Source: CAZWVR01 sp964637235
GTDB taxonomy: Bacteria; Bacteroidota; Bacteroidia; Bacteroidales; S143-33
NCBI GenBank assembly: GCA_964637235.1
Contig: CAZWVR010000124.1
Span: forward strand, 1 to 5,478
DNA: 5,478 nucleotides
Direction: 5' to 3'
The translations under genes were made by a program, and so were the position numbers. Under the pieces are notes generated by a model, which saw only the letters and a program-made list of their open reading frames with translations, had not been told where the DNA came from and ran no database searches. This document shows, in pieces, positions 1-5,478 of this stretch (its first letter is position 1; each line of letters begins with the position of its first letter).

Positions 1-772
1 CTCCTATTACAAATTTACCCGTAGGATTTACAAGTAATTTATAATCTTCATTAAAAAATCTTTGCTGCTTTTCCGGCAATTTTTCTCTAACTCGCGGAAT
101 AAGCACGTTTTTAATATCAGAAGTGATAATTCTAAGCATATCCTCTTCTGCTTGTCGAATATCCTCAGGATTTTGAGATTTAGGACGTATAAATTCATCG
201 TGTTGAGTAGATATCAATATAGTATCTACTTTTATAGGCATGTTATTATCATCATAAAGTATTGTCACCTGAGATTTTGCATCAGGTCCCAAATATGTCA
301 TCTGTTTGCCTTCTCGCCGAATAGCAGAAAGCTCTTGCAACAGAAAATGAGCTAACTCGCTACCATAGGGCATAAAATTATCCGCTTCTCTCACAGCATA
401 GCCAAACATGATACCTTGATCTCCTGCACCTAAATTTTCCAATCCATCTCTTTCTACACCACGCCGTATATCCGGCGACTGTTCATGAATAGTAGATATT
501 ATTCCACAAGAATCCGCCTCAAACATATAATGACTCTTGGTATAACCTATTTGTCTTATTACATCCCTAACAGTAGCTCTTACATCTACCCAAGCATCTG
601 TGGAAACCTCACCACCAACAATAACTAAGCCAGTAGTTACAAACGTCTCACACGCAACCTTCGAATTCGGATCCTGAATTAAAAACTGATCTAATAGAGC
701 ATCTGAAATCTGATCCGCAACTTTATCCGGATGCCCCTCCGAAACCGATTCAGACGAAAATAAATATGGCAT
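1..772 (-). CDS. metK: S-adenosylmethionine synthetase (methionine adenosyltransferase), N-terminal part
   Basis: Makes S-adenosylmethionine from methionine and ATP, releasing phosphate and pyrophosphate; a cytosolic, normally tetrameric enzyme. Translating the minus strand from the ATG at 772-770 gives 257 residues with no stop before the window edge, so the C-terminal third or so is missing. Visible family motifs are SESVSEGHPDK at residues 7-17 (His14, Asp16 and Lys17 of the ATP/Mg site), ACETFV with Glu42 (potassium site), GGEVST with Glu55, the signature hexapeptide GAGDQG at 115-120 with Asp118, and PDAKSQVT at 163-170. Numbering follows E. coli MetK almost exactly, which supports this start. 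The second signature (GGGAFSxKD) lies beyond the edge; the last visible residues, NPTGKFVIG, are the usual segment well before it. No Shine-Dalgarno sequence at a useful distance. The gene is transcribed away from the rest of the window and its base composition is visibly less AT-rich than its neighbours, as expected for a conserved, well expressed gene. Identification is essentially certain. Confidence 0.99.
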   Translation of the reverse strand, partial: MPYLFSSESVSEGHPDKVADQISDALLDQFLIQDPNSKVACETFVTTGLVIVGGEVSTDAWVDVRATVRDVIRQIGYTKSHYMFEADSCGIISTIHEQSPDIRRGVERDGLENLGAGDQGIMFGYAVREADNFMPYGSELAHFLLQELSAIRREGKQMTYLGPDAKSQVTILYDDNNMPIKVDTILISTQHDEFIRPKSQNPEDIRQAEEDMLRIITSDIKNVLIPRVREKLPEKQQRFFNEDYKLLVNPTGKFVIG

Positions 773-779
773 TTCCCTA

Positions 780-796
780 TATTTTTGTTTAATTTG
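780..796 (+). promoter_or_regulatory. Possible -7 elements for the rightward gene cluster
   Basis: On the plus strand, TATTTTTG (780-787) fits TAnnTTTG exactly, and TTAATTTG (789-796) fits with one mismatch. Either would give a short leader before the ATG at 817. No TTTG is found at the expected -33 distance for either, and in DNA this AT-rich the -7 match alone could be chance. Some promoter is expected here because the four downstream genes are tightly packed and the gene to the left is divergent. Confidence 0.35.
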
Positions 797-826
797 CAAA
801 GGTAAAAAAAAATCTAATGATACAAA
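797..826 (-). promoter_or_regulatory. Bacteroidota-type promoter of metK
   Basis: On the minus strand, TACCTTTG (804-797) matches the Bacteroidota -7 consensus TAnnTTTG perfectly. A TTTG (826-823) sits 18 bases upstream, the usual place of the -33 element for the primary sigma factor of this phylum. Transcription would start near 790, giving a leader of only about 20 bases before the metK ATG at 772. The -33 element lies inside codons 3-4 of the divergent DUF3109 gene. The leader is too short for a SAM riboswitch, so no such control is seen. The match is seen directly; the activity is inferred. Confidence 0.7.
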
Positions 827-1389
827 TAGATGATAAAATTATAAGTTTTGATGTAATAGAAGAATTTTTTAAATGCGATTTACCTAAATGCAAAGGAATA
901 TGCTGCTATGAAGGTAAATCTGGGGCACCATTAGAAAAAAATGAAATTGAAAAAATTAAAAAAATCTACCCCAAAATAAAAAAATATCTCCCACTAAAAA
1001 ATATTGCTATAATCGAAAAAAAAGGTTTCCACGAAATTGACGATGAAGGAGATACTGTCACTACCTTGGTAGATGGTAAAGAATGTGTTTTTGCTTATCA
1101 GGAAAACGGAATTTTTAAATGCGCTTTTGAAACTGCATATCTAAATAATGAAACTGATTTCAAAAAACCTATTTCCTGTCATCTTTTCCCTATTCGCATA
1201 AAAAAATACGACAATTTTATTGCGGTAAATCTTATTAAAGCTAAAATATGTTCACCTGCATTTTTTCGTGGAAAAAAAGAAAAAATTAAAGCCTACGAAT
1301 TCTTAAAAGAACCTTTAATCCGTGCCTTCGGAAAAGATTTTTTTTATAAATTAGATTATGCTGCCAAATACTTAAAAATTTCCAAATGA
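817..1389 (+). CDS. DUF3109 family cysteine-rich protein
   Basis: A 190-residue protein resembling the DUF3109 family common in Bacteroidota, whose biochemical function is not established. It has eight cysteines: Cys20, Cys25, Cys29 and Cys30 in the N-terminal motif CDLPKCKGICC, then Cys90, Cys102, Cys121 and Cys145. The motif is followed by GAPLEKNE (36-43), and Cys121 lies in SCHLFPIR (120-127); both are family hallmarks. The pattern recalls the YkgJ-type CxxxxCxxxCC ... CxxFP proteins thought to hold a metal or iron-sulfur cluster, so metal binding is an inference. There is no signal peptide or membrane segment, so it should be cytosolic. Length is normal for the family. The ATG at 817 is chosen because it is the first in frame and the protein begins directly with a family-like N terminus; no good Shine-Dalgarno is present, an AAAGG being 14 bases away. 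It is the first gene of the probable operon, and its stop overlaps the waaA start. Family call is confident; function is unknown. Confidence 0.85.
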   Translation: MIQIDDKIISFDVIEEFFKCDLPKCKGICCYEGKSGAPLEKNEIEKIKKIYPKIKKYLPLKNIAIIEKKGFHEIDDEGDTVTTLVDGKECVFAYQENGIFKCAFETAYLNNETDFKKPISCHLFPIRIKKYDNFIAVNLIKAKICSPAFFRGKKEKIKAYEFLKEPLIRAFGKDFFYKLDYAAKYLKISK

Positions 1390-2612
1390 AATACATTTAC
1401 TTGATAATCATTAAATTATATACAGCATCAATTTTTTTGGTTTCCCCATTCAATAACAAAGCAAAACAATGGATAAAAGGAAGGAAAAACTGGAAAAATA
1501 AACTAAAAAAAAATAATGCAAAAGAAAATTGGATATGGTTTCATGTAGCCTCCCTCGGGGAGTTCGAACAAGCTAGACCTCTTATTGAAAAAATAAAACA
1601 GCAAAAACCTTACTTTAAAATATTACTTACTTTTTTTTCTCCATCTGGTTATGAAATCCGCAAAAATTACAGTTATGCCGATAATGTTATGTATCTCCCT
1701 GCGGATAGCCCTAAGAATGCCTCCTTTTTTTTAGACAGAATAAATCCTAAAATAGTATTCTTCGTAAAATACGACTTATGGTATTTCTACCTAAATGAAA
1801 TAAAAAAAAGAAAAATAAAAGCCTATCTTATTTCTGCTATTTTCAGAGAAAATCAATTATTTTTTAAAAAATACGGTAGATGGTACGCCAATGTTTTAAA
1901 AGCTTTTGATAAAATTTTTGTTCAAGATGAAAATTCTAAAAATCTGTTACAAAAAATTGGTATTCAAAACGTTATAATAACAGGGGATACTCGCTTCGAT
2001 AGAGTAATTGCTATCGCAGAAAACTCCTCGGATATACCAGTTATCAAAAACTTCTGTCAAAATAATTTTTGTATCGTAGCTGGAAGCACATGGGAACCCG
2101 ACGAAAAACTCATCGCCCGCTTTCTATCAGAAACTAAGGATAATATAAAATTTATAATAGCACCTCATAATATTGATAATCAACATATTAACAAATTGGA
2201 ACAATTATTGTCAGTTTCCTATATAAAATATTCAAATATCAAAAACGAAATTCCCCAAAATATCCGCGCTGTAATAATTGATAACATTGGTATGCTGGCA
2301 TCTTTATATAAATACGCACAAATTGCATATATTGGAGGAGGCTTCGGTGAAGGTATTCATAATATACTTGAAGCAGCTGTCTATGGTATAGTTGTTATAT
2401 TCGGTCCAAAATATCATAAATTTAAAGAAGCAATAGATTTAATTCAACTTCAAGCCGCTTTTTCTATAAAAAATTTTTATGAATTTAAAGAAAAACTATA
2501 TTATTTTGTCAAAAATAGAACTCAATTAGTAAAATTAGGAACAATTGCTAAAAAATATATTTACAAAAATAAAAATGCTACTGAAAAAATATTCAAACAA
2601 ATTGATTTTTAA
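1386..2612 (+). CDS. waaA: 3-deoxy-D-manno-octulosonic acid (Kdo) transferase
   Basis: Transfers Kdo from CMP-Kdo to the lipid A precursor on the cytoplasmic face of the inner membrane (glycosyltransferase family GT30, also called kdtA), an early and usually essential step of LPS core assembly. The 408-residue length is normal. A hydrophobic N-terminal segment (about residues 3-21) followed by a lysine-rich stretch fits the known membrane anchor. Family motifs in order: WFHVASLGEFE (51-61) with Glu59 at the place of the proposed catalytic base, TFFSPSGYE (82-90), YLPADSP (103-109), FVKYDLW (126-132), FVQDENS (178-184), GDTRFDRV (200-207), AGSTWEPDE (232-240), APHNI (259-263) and GGGFGEGIHNILEAA (317-331), the CMP-Kdo-binding C-terminal part. 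The proteobacterial E-T-E-x-W motif is replaced by K-Y-D-L-W, a variant typical of Bacteroidota. The start codon overlaps the upstream stop as ATGA, suggesting translational coupling. Whether it adds one or more Kdo residues cannot be read from the sequence. Confidence 0.95.
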   Translation: MKYIYLIIIKLYTASIFLVSPFNNKAKQWIKGRKNWKNKLKKNNAKENWIWFHVASLGEFEQARPLIEKIKQQKPYFKILLTFFSPSGYEIRKNYSYADNVMYLPADSPKNASFFLDRINPKIVFFVKYDLWYFYLNEIKKRKIKAYLISAIFRENQLFFKKYGRWYANVLKAFDKIFVQDENSKNLLQKIGIQNVIITGDTRFDRVIAIAENSSDIPVIKNFCQNNFCIVAGSTWEPDEKLIARFLSETKDNIKFIIAPHNIDNQHINKLEQLLSVSYIKYSNIKNEIPQNIRAVIIDNIGMLASLYKYAQIAYIGGGFGEGIHNILEAAVYGIVVIFGPKYHKFKEAIDLIQLQAAFSIKNFYEFKEKLYYFVKNRTQLVKLGTIAKKYIYKNKNATEKIFKQIDF

Positions 2613-2618
2613 TAAATT

Positions 2619-4850
2619 ATGAAAAAAATTGTAATATACATATTCATTTTTCTTTTGCATTTAGGAATTAAAAATTCATATGCCCAAGACGATAGTACAA
2701 AGATTAAGCTATATATCAATAACATAGATTTTTATCTCAAAGATAATAGTAATTACAATAAGATACCTATTCTATTTGATAGTTTAAAATTTTTGATCAA
2801 TAAAACTAAATCCCGTCCATATTTCAAATTACAATACCACATACTGAAAGCACATTACTATACAGATATAGGTAATTTAGATTCAGCCCAAATCGAAATT
2901 AAAATAGCTTATAATATCTCTAAAAAGAATAATATAACCTCCTCAAAATTATATAATGAATGGGGACGAATAAAATACTATGCAGGAGATTATAAAAAAG
3001 CTGTGGAATATTTAGAAAAAGCATACGAAATAGCTAAAAAAAATGACAAGAATCTGAAATTAGAAATACTAATGAACTTAGGCATAGCCTATAAAAGCCT
3101 CGGACTATACAATAAAGCTCTCGAAAAATATATCACTGCACTAAAAGCAACAAATGATACATCATTAAAAATAACATTATTAAACAACATCGCAGTTATA
3201 CACAAAAAACAAGGCAACTATTATAAAGCATTAAAATATTTAAAAAAAGCGTATAATATTACAAAACAATCAAATAATAACACTCTCATCCCTCTAATAA
3301 ACTTAAATATCGCTTCAATATATCTTACTTTACACAAAAATGATACTGCATACAAATATTTAAAACCAGCCGTAGATAGTCTCAAAAATAAAGGTAATAT
3401 CGTATACTATCTCCAAGCACTAAGTTTATTAGGTGACTACTATAAAAATAGCCATCAGTACGATAAAGCTTTTTCTCTTTACTCACAACTATTAGATTTA
3501 CAACAAAAATATGGATTTAACACTATACGAACTCTTGCAGATTTAGCCCAATTATATAAAAACTTCGCAGATAGCATTAAAAATAAAGAATACTACAATA
3601 AAGCATTAAACTATGCGCTTAAAGGGATGCAATTAAGCCAACAAAAACATTCCTTAGATTATCTTACAAAATTTTATTTAATTCTCTCCAAAATATATGC
3701 AACTTATGGCAATTATAAAAATGCATATAAATACGCAATTTTATTTATCGACTCAAATAATGTTCTATTCAATATGCAGAAAACAAAAGCTATCCAAGAA
3801 TTAGAGACAAAATATGAAACAGAAAAAAAACAACAAGAAATTGAAAAACAGAAACTTATAATTGAAAAACAAAAATTGCAAACAAAAAGAGACAGGGCAA
3901 TACAAAGAAGTTTAATTTCTATATCCATTTTAGTTATAATCATCGCATTTGTTTTATATAGAGGCTACATAAGAAAAAAACGAGACAATGAAATCATAAA
4001 ACGCAAAAATTTATTATTAGAACAAGCAAACCGCGAAATAGAAGCACAAAAAAATTTAGTCCAAAAGCAAAAAGAAGAAATTGAAACAATTCATAAAAAG
4101 CTTACAGATAGTATATCTTATGCACAAAGAATTCAAAATGCAGCTATGCCAAAAGCAGAGGAACTCGCAGCTCTATTTAAAGAATATTTTATCATATTTA
4201 AACCTTTACAAGTTGTTAGTGGTGATTTTTACTGGGTAAAACGCGTCAATCAATATATAATTTTAGCAGTAGCAGATTGTACGGGACATGGTGTCCCGGG
4301 TGCCTTCGTAAGTATGCTCGGTATAAGCCTTTTAAACGAATTAGTACAAAAAAAAGAAATTATTCGTACCGACATACTTTTAGAAGAAATGAGAAAAAAA
4401 GTCAAAAGTGCTCTTGGACAATTACATGACAAAACAGCACAATTTGACGGTATGGATATAGCCGTATGCGCATATAACACAGAAAATAATACTCTGCAAT
4501 ATTCAGGTGCAAATAGACCTCTAATTATAATCTCAAAAGATGGAAAACTAACTGAATATAAACCTGTTAAAAATCCTGTCGCATTCTACTTTGCCGAAAA
4601 ACCTTTTACATACCAAAAAATAGATATTCAACCTGATGACATAATTTATCTATTTACCGACGGAATAACTGACCAATTTAATAAAGAAAACCATAAATTT
4701 TCAAAACGCAGACTCAAGCAAATGCTTTTAGAAATATATTATTTACCCTTGGCAGAACAAAAAAATATCATTGAAAAAAAATTAAACGAATGGATGCAAG
4801 AGACTGAACAACTAGACGATATCACCATTATGGGAGTCAAATTTTCTTAA
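2619..4850 (+). CDS. Periplasmic TPR sensor with cytoplasmic SpoIIE/PP2C-type phosphatase
   Basis: A 743-residue membrane sensor phosphatase. Residues 1-22 form a signal peptide with likely cleavage after SYA. Residues about 75-376 form an array of roughly seven or eight TPR units (for example 111-144, 148-178, 186-216, 224-256, 265-297, 350-376), placed in the periplasm by the signal peptide. A charged coiled coil (about 390-428) leads to one membrane helix (about 431-449), then a second coil (about 452-495) and the linker LTDSISYAQRIQNAAMP (495-511), common before this domain in Bacteroidota. The phosphatase (about 515-743) has SGDFYW with Asp536, ADCTGHGVPGAF with Asp553, GMDIAV with Asp613, FTDGITD with Asp681 and DDITIM with Asp734, so the metal site looks complete and the enzyme active. 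Relatives remove phosphate from serine/threonine on anti-sigma-factor antagonists; no such partner, anti-sigma factor or response regulator is present here, so the substrate is unknown. The gene starts 6 bases after waaA, without a Shine-Dalgarno, and is probably co-transcribed. Confidence 0.9.
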   Translation: MKKIVIYIFIFLLHLGIKNSYAQDDSTKIKLYINNIDFYLKDNSNYNKIPILFDSLKFLINKTKSRPYFKLQYHILKAHYYTDIGNLDSAQIEIKIAYNISKKNNITSSKLYNEWGRIKYYAGDYKKAVEYLEKAYEIAKKNDKNLKLEILMNLGIAYKSLGLYNKALEKYITALKATNDTSLKITLLNNIAVIHKKQGNYYKALKYLKKAYNITKQSNNNTLIPLINLNIASIYLTLHKNDTAYKYLKPAVDSLKNKGNIVYYLQALSLLGDYYKNSHQYDKAFSLYSQLLDLQQKYGFNTIRTLADLAQLYKNFADSIKNKEYYNKALNYALKGMQLSQQKHSLDYLTKFYLILSKIYATYGNYKNAYKYAILFIDSNNVLFNMQKTKAIQELETKYETEKKQQEIEKQKLIIEKQKLQTKRDRAIQRSLISISILVIIIAFVLYRGYIRKKRDNEIIKRKNLLLEQANREIEAQKNLVQKQKEEIETIHKKLTDSISYAQRIQNAAMPKAEELAALFKEYFIIFKPLQVVSGDFYWVKRVNQYIILAVADCTGHGVPGAFVSMLGISLLNELVQKKEIIRTDILLEEMRKKVKSALGQLHDKTAQFDGMDIAVCAYNTENNTLQYSGANRPLIIISKDGKLTEYKPVKNPVAFYFAEKPFTYQKIDIQPDDIIYLFTDGITDQFNKENHKFSKRRLKQMLLEIYYLPLAEQKNIIEKKLNEWMQETEQLDDITIMGVKFS
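3840..3881 (+). repeat. Two-copy 21-base tandem repeat encoding a coiled-coil heptad
   Basis: Copies at 3840-3860 and 3861-3881 are in frame and encode IEKQKLI then IEKQKLQ (residues 408-421 of the phosphatase). Each unit is exactly one heptad, so a gain or loss would lengthen or shorten the juxtamembrane coil without changing its register. The copies differ at several bases, so the duplication is not recent, or the similarity arose from compositional bias. Confidence 0.6.
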
Positions 4851-4859
4851 ACTTCAGAA

Positions 4860-5294
4860 ATGAAACTTGACAAAATAATAATAGATTTTATCAATGAACA
4901 TCACGTTCTTACATTAGCAACATCTAACGAAAATAAACCCCACGCTTGCAATTGTTTTTATGCCTTTGATATACAAGATATTGTTCTAATTTGTACCTCC
5001 GACACAAAAACAAAACATATATCCGATGTTTTGAAAAACAATTTTGTTGCAGGTTCAATAGTTTTAGAAACTACTAAAATAGGCAAAATTCAAGGCATCC
5101 AATTTTATGGGTATATGTTTCCTGCCCAAAATGAAAAATTAGAAAAATACAAAAAAATATACTTAAAACGCTTCCCTTTTGCCGTATTGAAAAATAGTCA
5201 ATTATGGTATATAACTCTTACTTATATCAAAATGACAGATAACCGCTTAGGTTTTGGAAAAAAACTTATTTGGAAAAAAGAAACATCTAAATAA
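4860..5294 (+). CDS. yhbP: YhbP/UPF0306 family protein (pyridoxamine-phosphate-oxidase-like fold)
   Basis: A 144-residue protein that closely resembles E. coli YhbP (UPF0306), which belongs to the split-barrel group of pyridoxamine 5'-phosphate oxidase-like, often flavin-binding proteins. The strongest sign is the C-terminal motif IKMTDNRLGFGKKLIW (123-138), nearly identical to the E. coli segment. Other shared points are HVLTLAT (15-21), the CNCFYAFD region (30-37), KTKH (50-53) followed by a VAG (63-65), IQGIQFYG (77-84) and RFPFA (104-108). Full length matches the family. There is no signal peptide or membrane segment, so it is probably cytosolic and, by analogy with the fold, dimeric. Substrate and cofactor are not established for the family, so no reaction is assigned. 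It starts 9 bases after the phosphatase stop, with no clear Shine-Dalgarno, and is probably the last gene of the operon. The symbol is given by similarity only. Confidence 0.85.
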   Translation: MKLDKIIIDFINEHHVLTLATSNENKPHACNCFYAFDIQDIVLICTSDTKTKHISDVLKNNFVAGSIVLETTKIGKIQGIQFYGYMFPAQNEKLEKYKKIYLKRFPFAVLKNSQLWYITLTYIKMTDNRLGFGKKLIWKKETSK

Positions 5295-5312
5295 CAAAGC
5301 TTGAAAAAAAAC

Positions 5313-5351
5313 TTTAAGTAGCCTATATACATTAAATTCAGCCTACTTAAA
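5313..5351. terminator. Inverted repeat, possible terminator
   Basis: TTTAAGTAG (5313-5321) pairs perfectly with CTACTTAAA (5343-5351), with a further C-G pair possible after one mismatch and a loop of about 20 bases. It begins 18 bases after the yhbP-like stop, where the operon would be expected to end. No T-run follows on the plus strand, however; instead an A-run (5304-5311) precedes it, so the intrinsic-terminator form (stem then T-run) is read on the minus strand. It may stop leftward transcription coming from beyond the window, act in both directions, or be an operator. The stem is AT-rich and the loop long, so stability is modest. Confidence 0.4.
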
Positions 5352-5433
5352 TACCTGATAAAAATCATAGTCTCTCCTGATTTATGTCATAGAACTCAAA
5401 GACAATTTCCTGTTTTTTAGCCTAAAAAAAGAT

Positions 5434-5478
5434 ATGGACACAGCAACCTTAATCAAAGACCTTGTAAAAGAACACGGC
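5434..5478 (+). CDS. Start of an unidentified gene, truncated by the window edge
   Basis: An open frame from the ATG at 5434 runs to the window edge and gives 15 residues, MDTATLIKDLVKEHG. The frame is open back to a TAG at 5368-5370, with no other in-frame ATG, and the A-rich stretch just before the start resembles the upstream sequences of genes in low-Shine-Dalgarno genomes. The amphipathic, soluble-looking N terminus shows no signal peptide. The fragment is too short to assign a family. The gene would be separated from the upstream cluster by 139 bases and an inverted repeat, so it probably begins a new transcription unit, though no good TAnnTTTG promoter was found before it. Confidence 0.5.
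   Translation, partial: MDTATLIKDLVKEHG

Noticed and set aside
62..355. 97-residue plus-strand open frame
   Set aside because: It lies entirely inside metK on the opposite strand, has a low-complexity sequence with no family resemblance, and metK is unambiguous here.
773..816. SAM riboswitch in front of metK
   Set aside because: The leader from the predicted start site to the ATG is only about 20 bases, far too short for any SAM riboswitch class, and no such fold is visible.
2760..3760. Repetitive-looking DNA in the TPR region as a possible nucleotide repeat array
   Set aside because: The periodicity is at the protein level, about 34-40 residues per unit, with diverged DNA; it is a normal TPR array and not a CRISPR or satellite.
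3713..3943. 76-residue minus-strand open frame rich in Phe, Ser and Cys
   Set aside because: It is the antisense reading of the lysine/glutamate-rich coil of the phosphatase gene; the composition is what such a coil gives in reverse.
4250..4480. 76-residue minus-strand open frame
   Set aside because: It is antisense to the conserved core of the SpoIIE domain, which explains its openness.
5356..5367. Small inverted repeat TGAT-AAAA-ATCA
   Set aside because: Only four base pairs, AT-rich and not followed by a T-run; expected by chance in this composition.

Overview
The window is very AT-rich and most probably comes from a member of the Bacteroidota. Three things point there: a TAnnTTTG-type -7 promoter element with a TTTG -33 element in front of metK, almost no Shine-Dalgarno sequences before the genes, and a gene set typical of the phylum (a DUF3109 protein, a Kdo transferase with the K-Y-D-L-W variant motif, and a secreted TPR / membrane helix / SpoIIE phosphatase fusion). 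The genus cannot be read from the sequence.

Layout: positions 1-772 hold the N-terminal 257 codons of metK (S-adenosylmethionine synthetase) on the minus strand, cut by the window edge. A 44-base divergent intergenic region (773-816) carries the metK promoter and probably a second, weaker promoter for the rightward genes. Four plus-strand genes then follow with almost no spacing: a DUF3109 cysteine-rich protein (817-1389), waaA/kdtA Kdo transferase (1386-2612, 4-base ATGA overlap), a TPR-SpoIIE sensor phosphatase (2619-4850, 6-base gap) and a YhbP/UPF0306 flavin-binding-like protein (4860-5294, 9-base gap). The spacing makes one transcription unit likely. A 139-base gap with an inverted repeat follows, and the first 15 codons of another probable plus-strand gene start at 5434 and run off the edge.

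Function: metK supplies the methyl donor S-adenosylmethionine. waaA attaches Kdo to lipid A at the inner membrane and is part of essential outer-membrane biogenesis. The phosphatase looks like an envelope-spanning sensor: a periplasmic TPR array, one membrane helix and a cytoplasmic PP2C-type phosphatase with all its metal-binding aspartates. Its partner (normally an anti-sigma-factor antagonist or similar phosphoprotein) is not in the window. The DUF3109 and YhbP-like proteins have no settled function. No mobile element, CRISPR array, tRNA or rRNA was seen. Most of the window is ordinary chromosomal core; the phosphatase and its place directly after waaA are the most interesting points.
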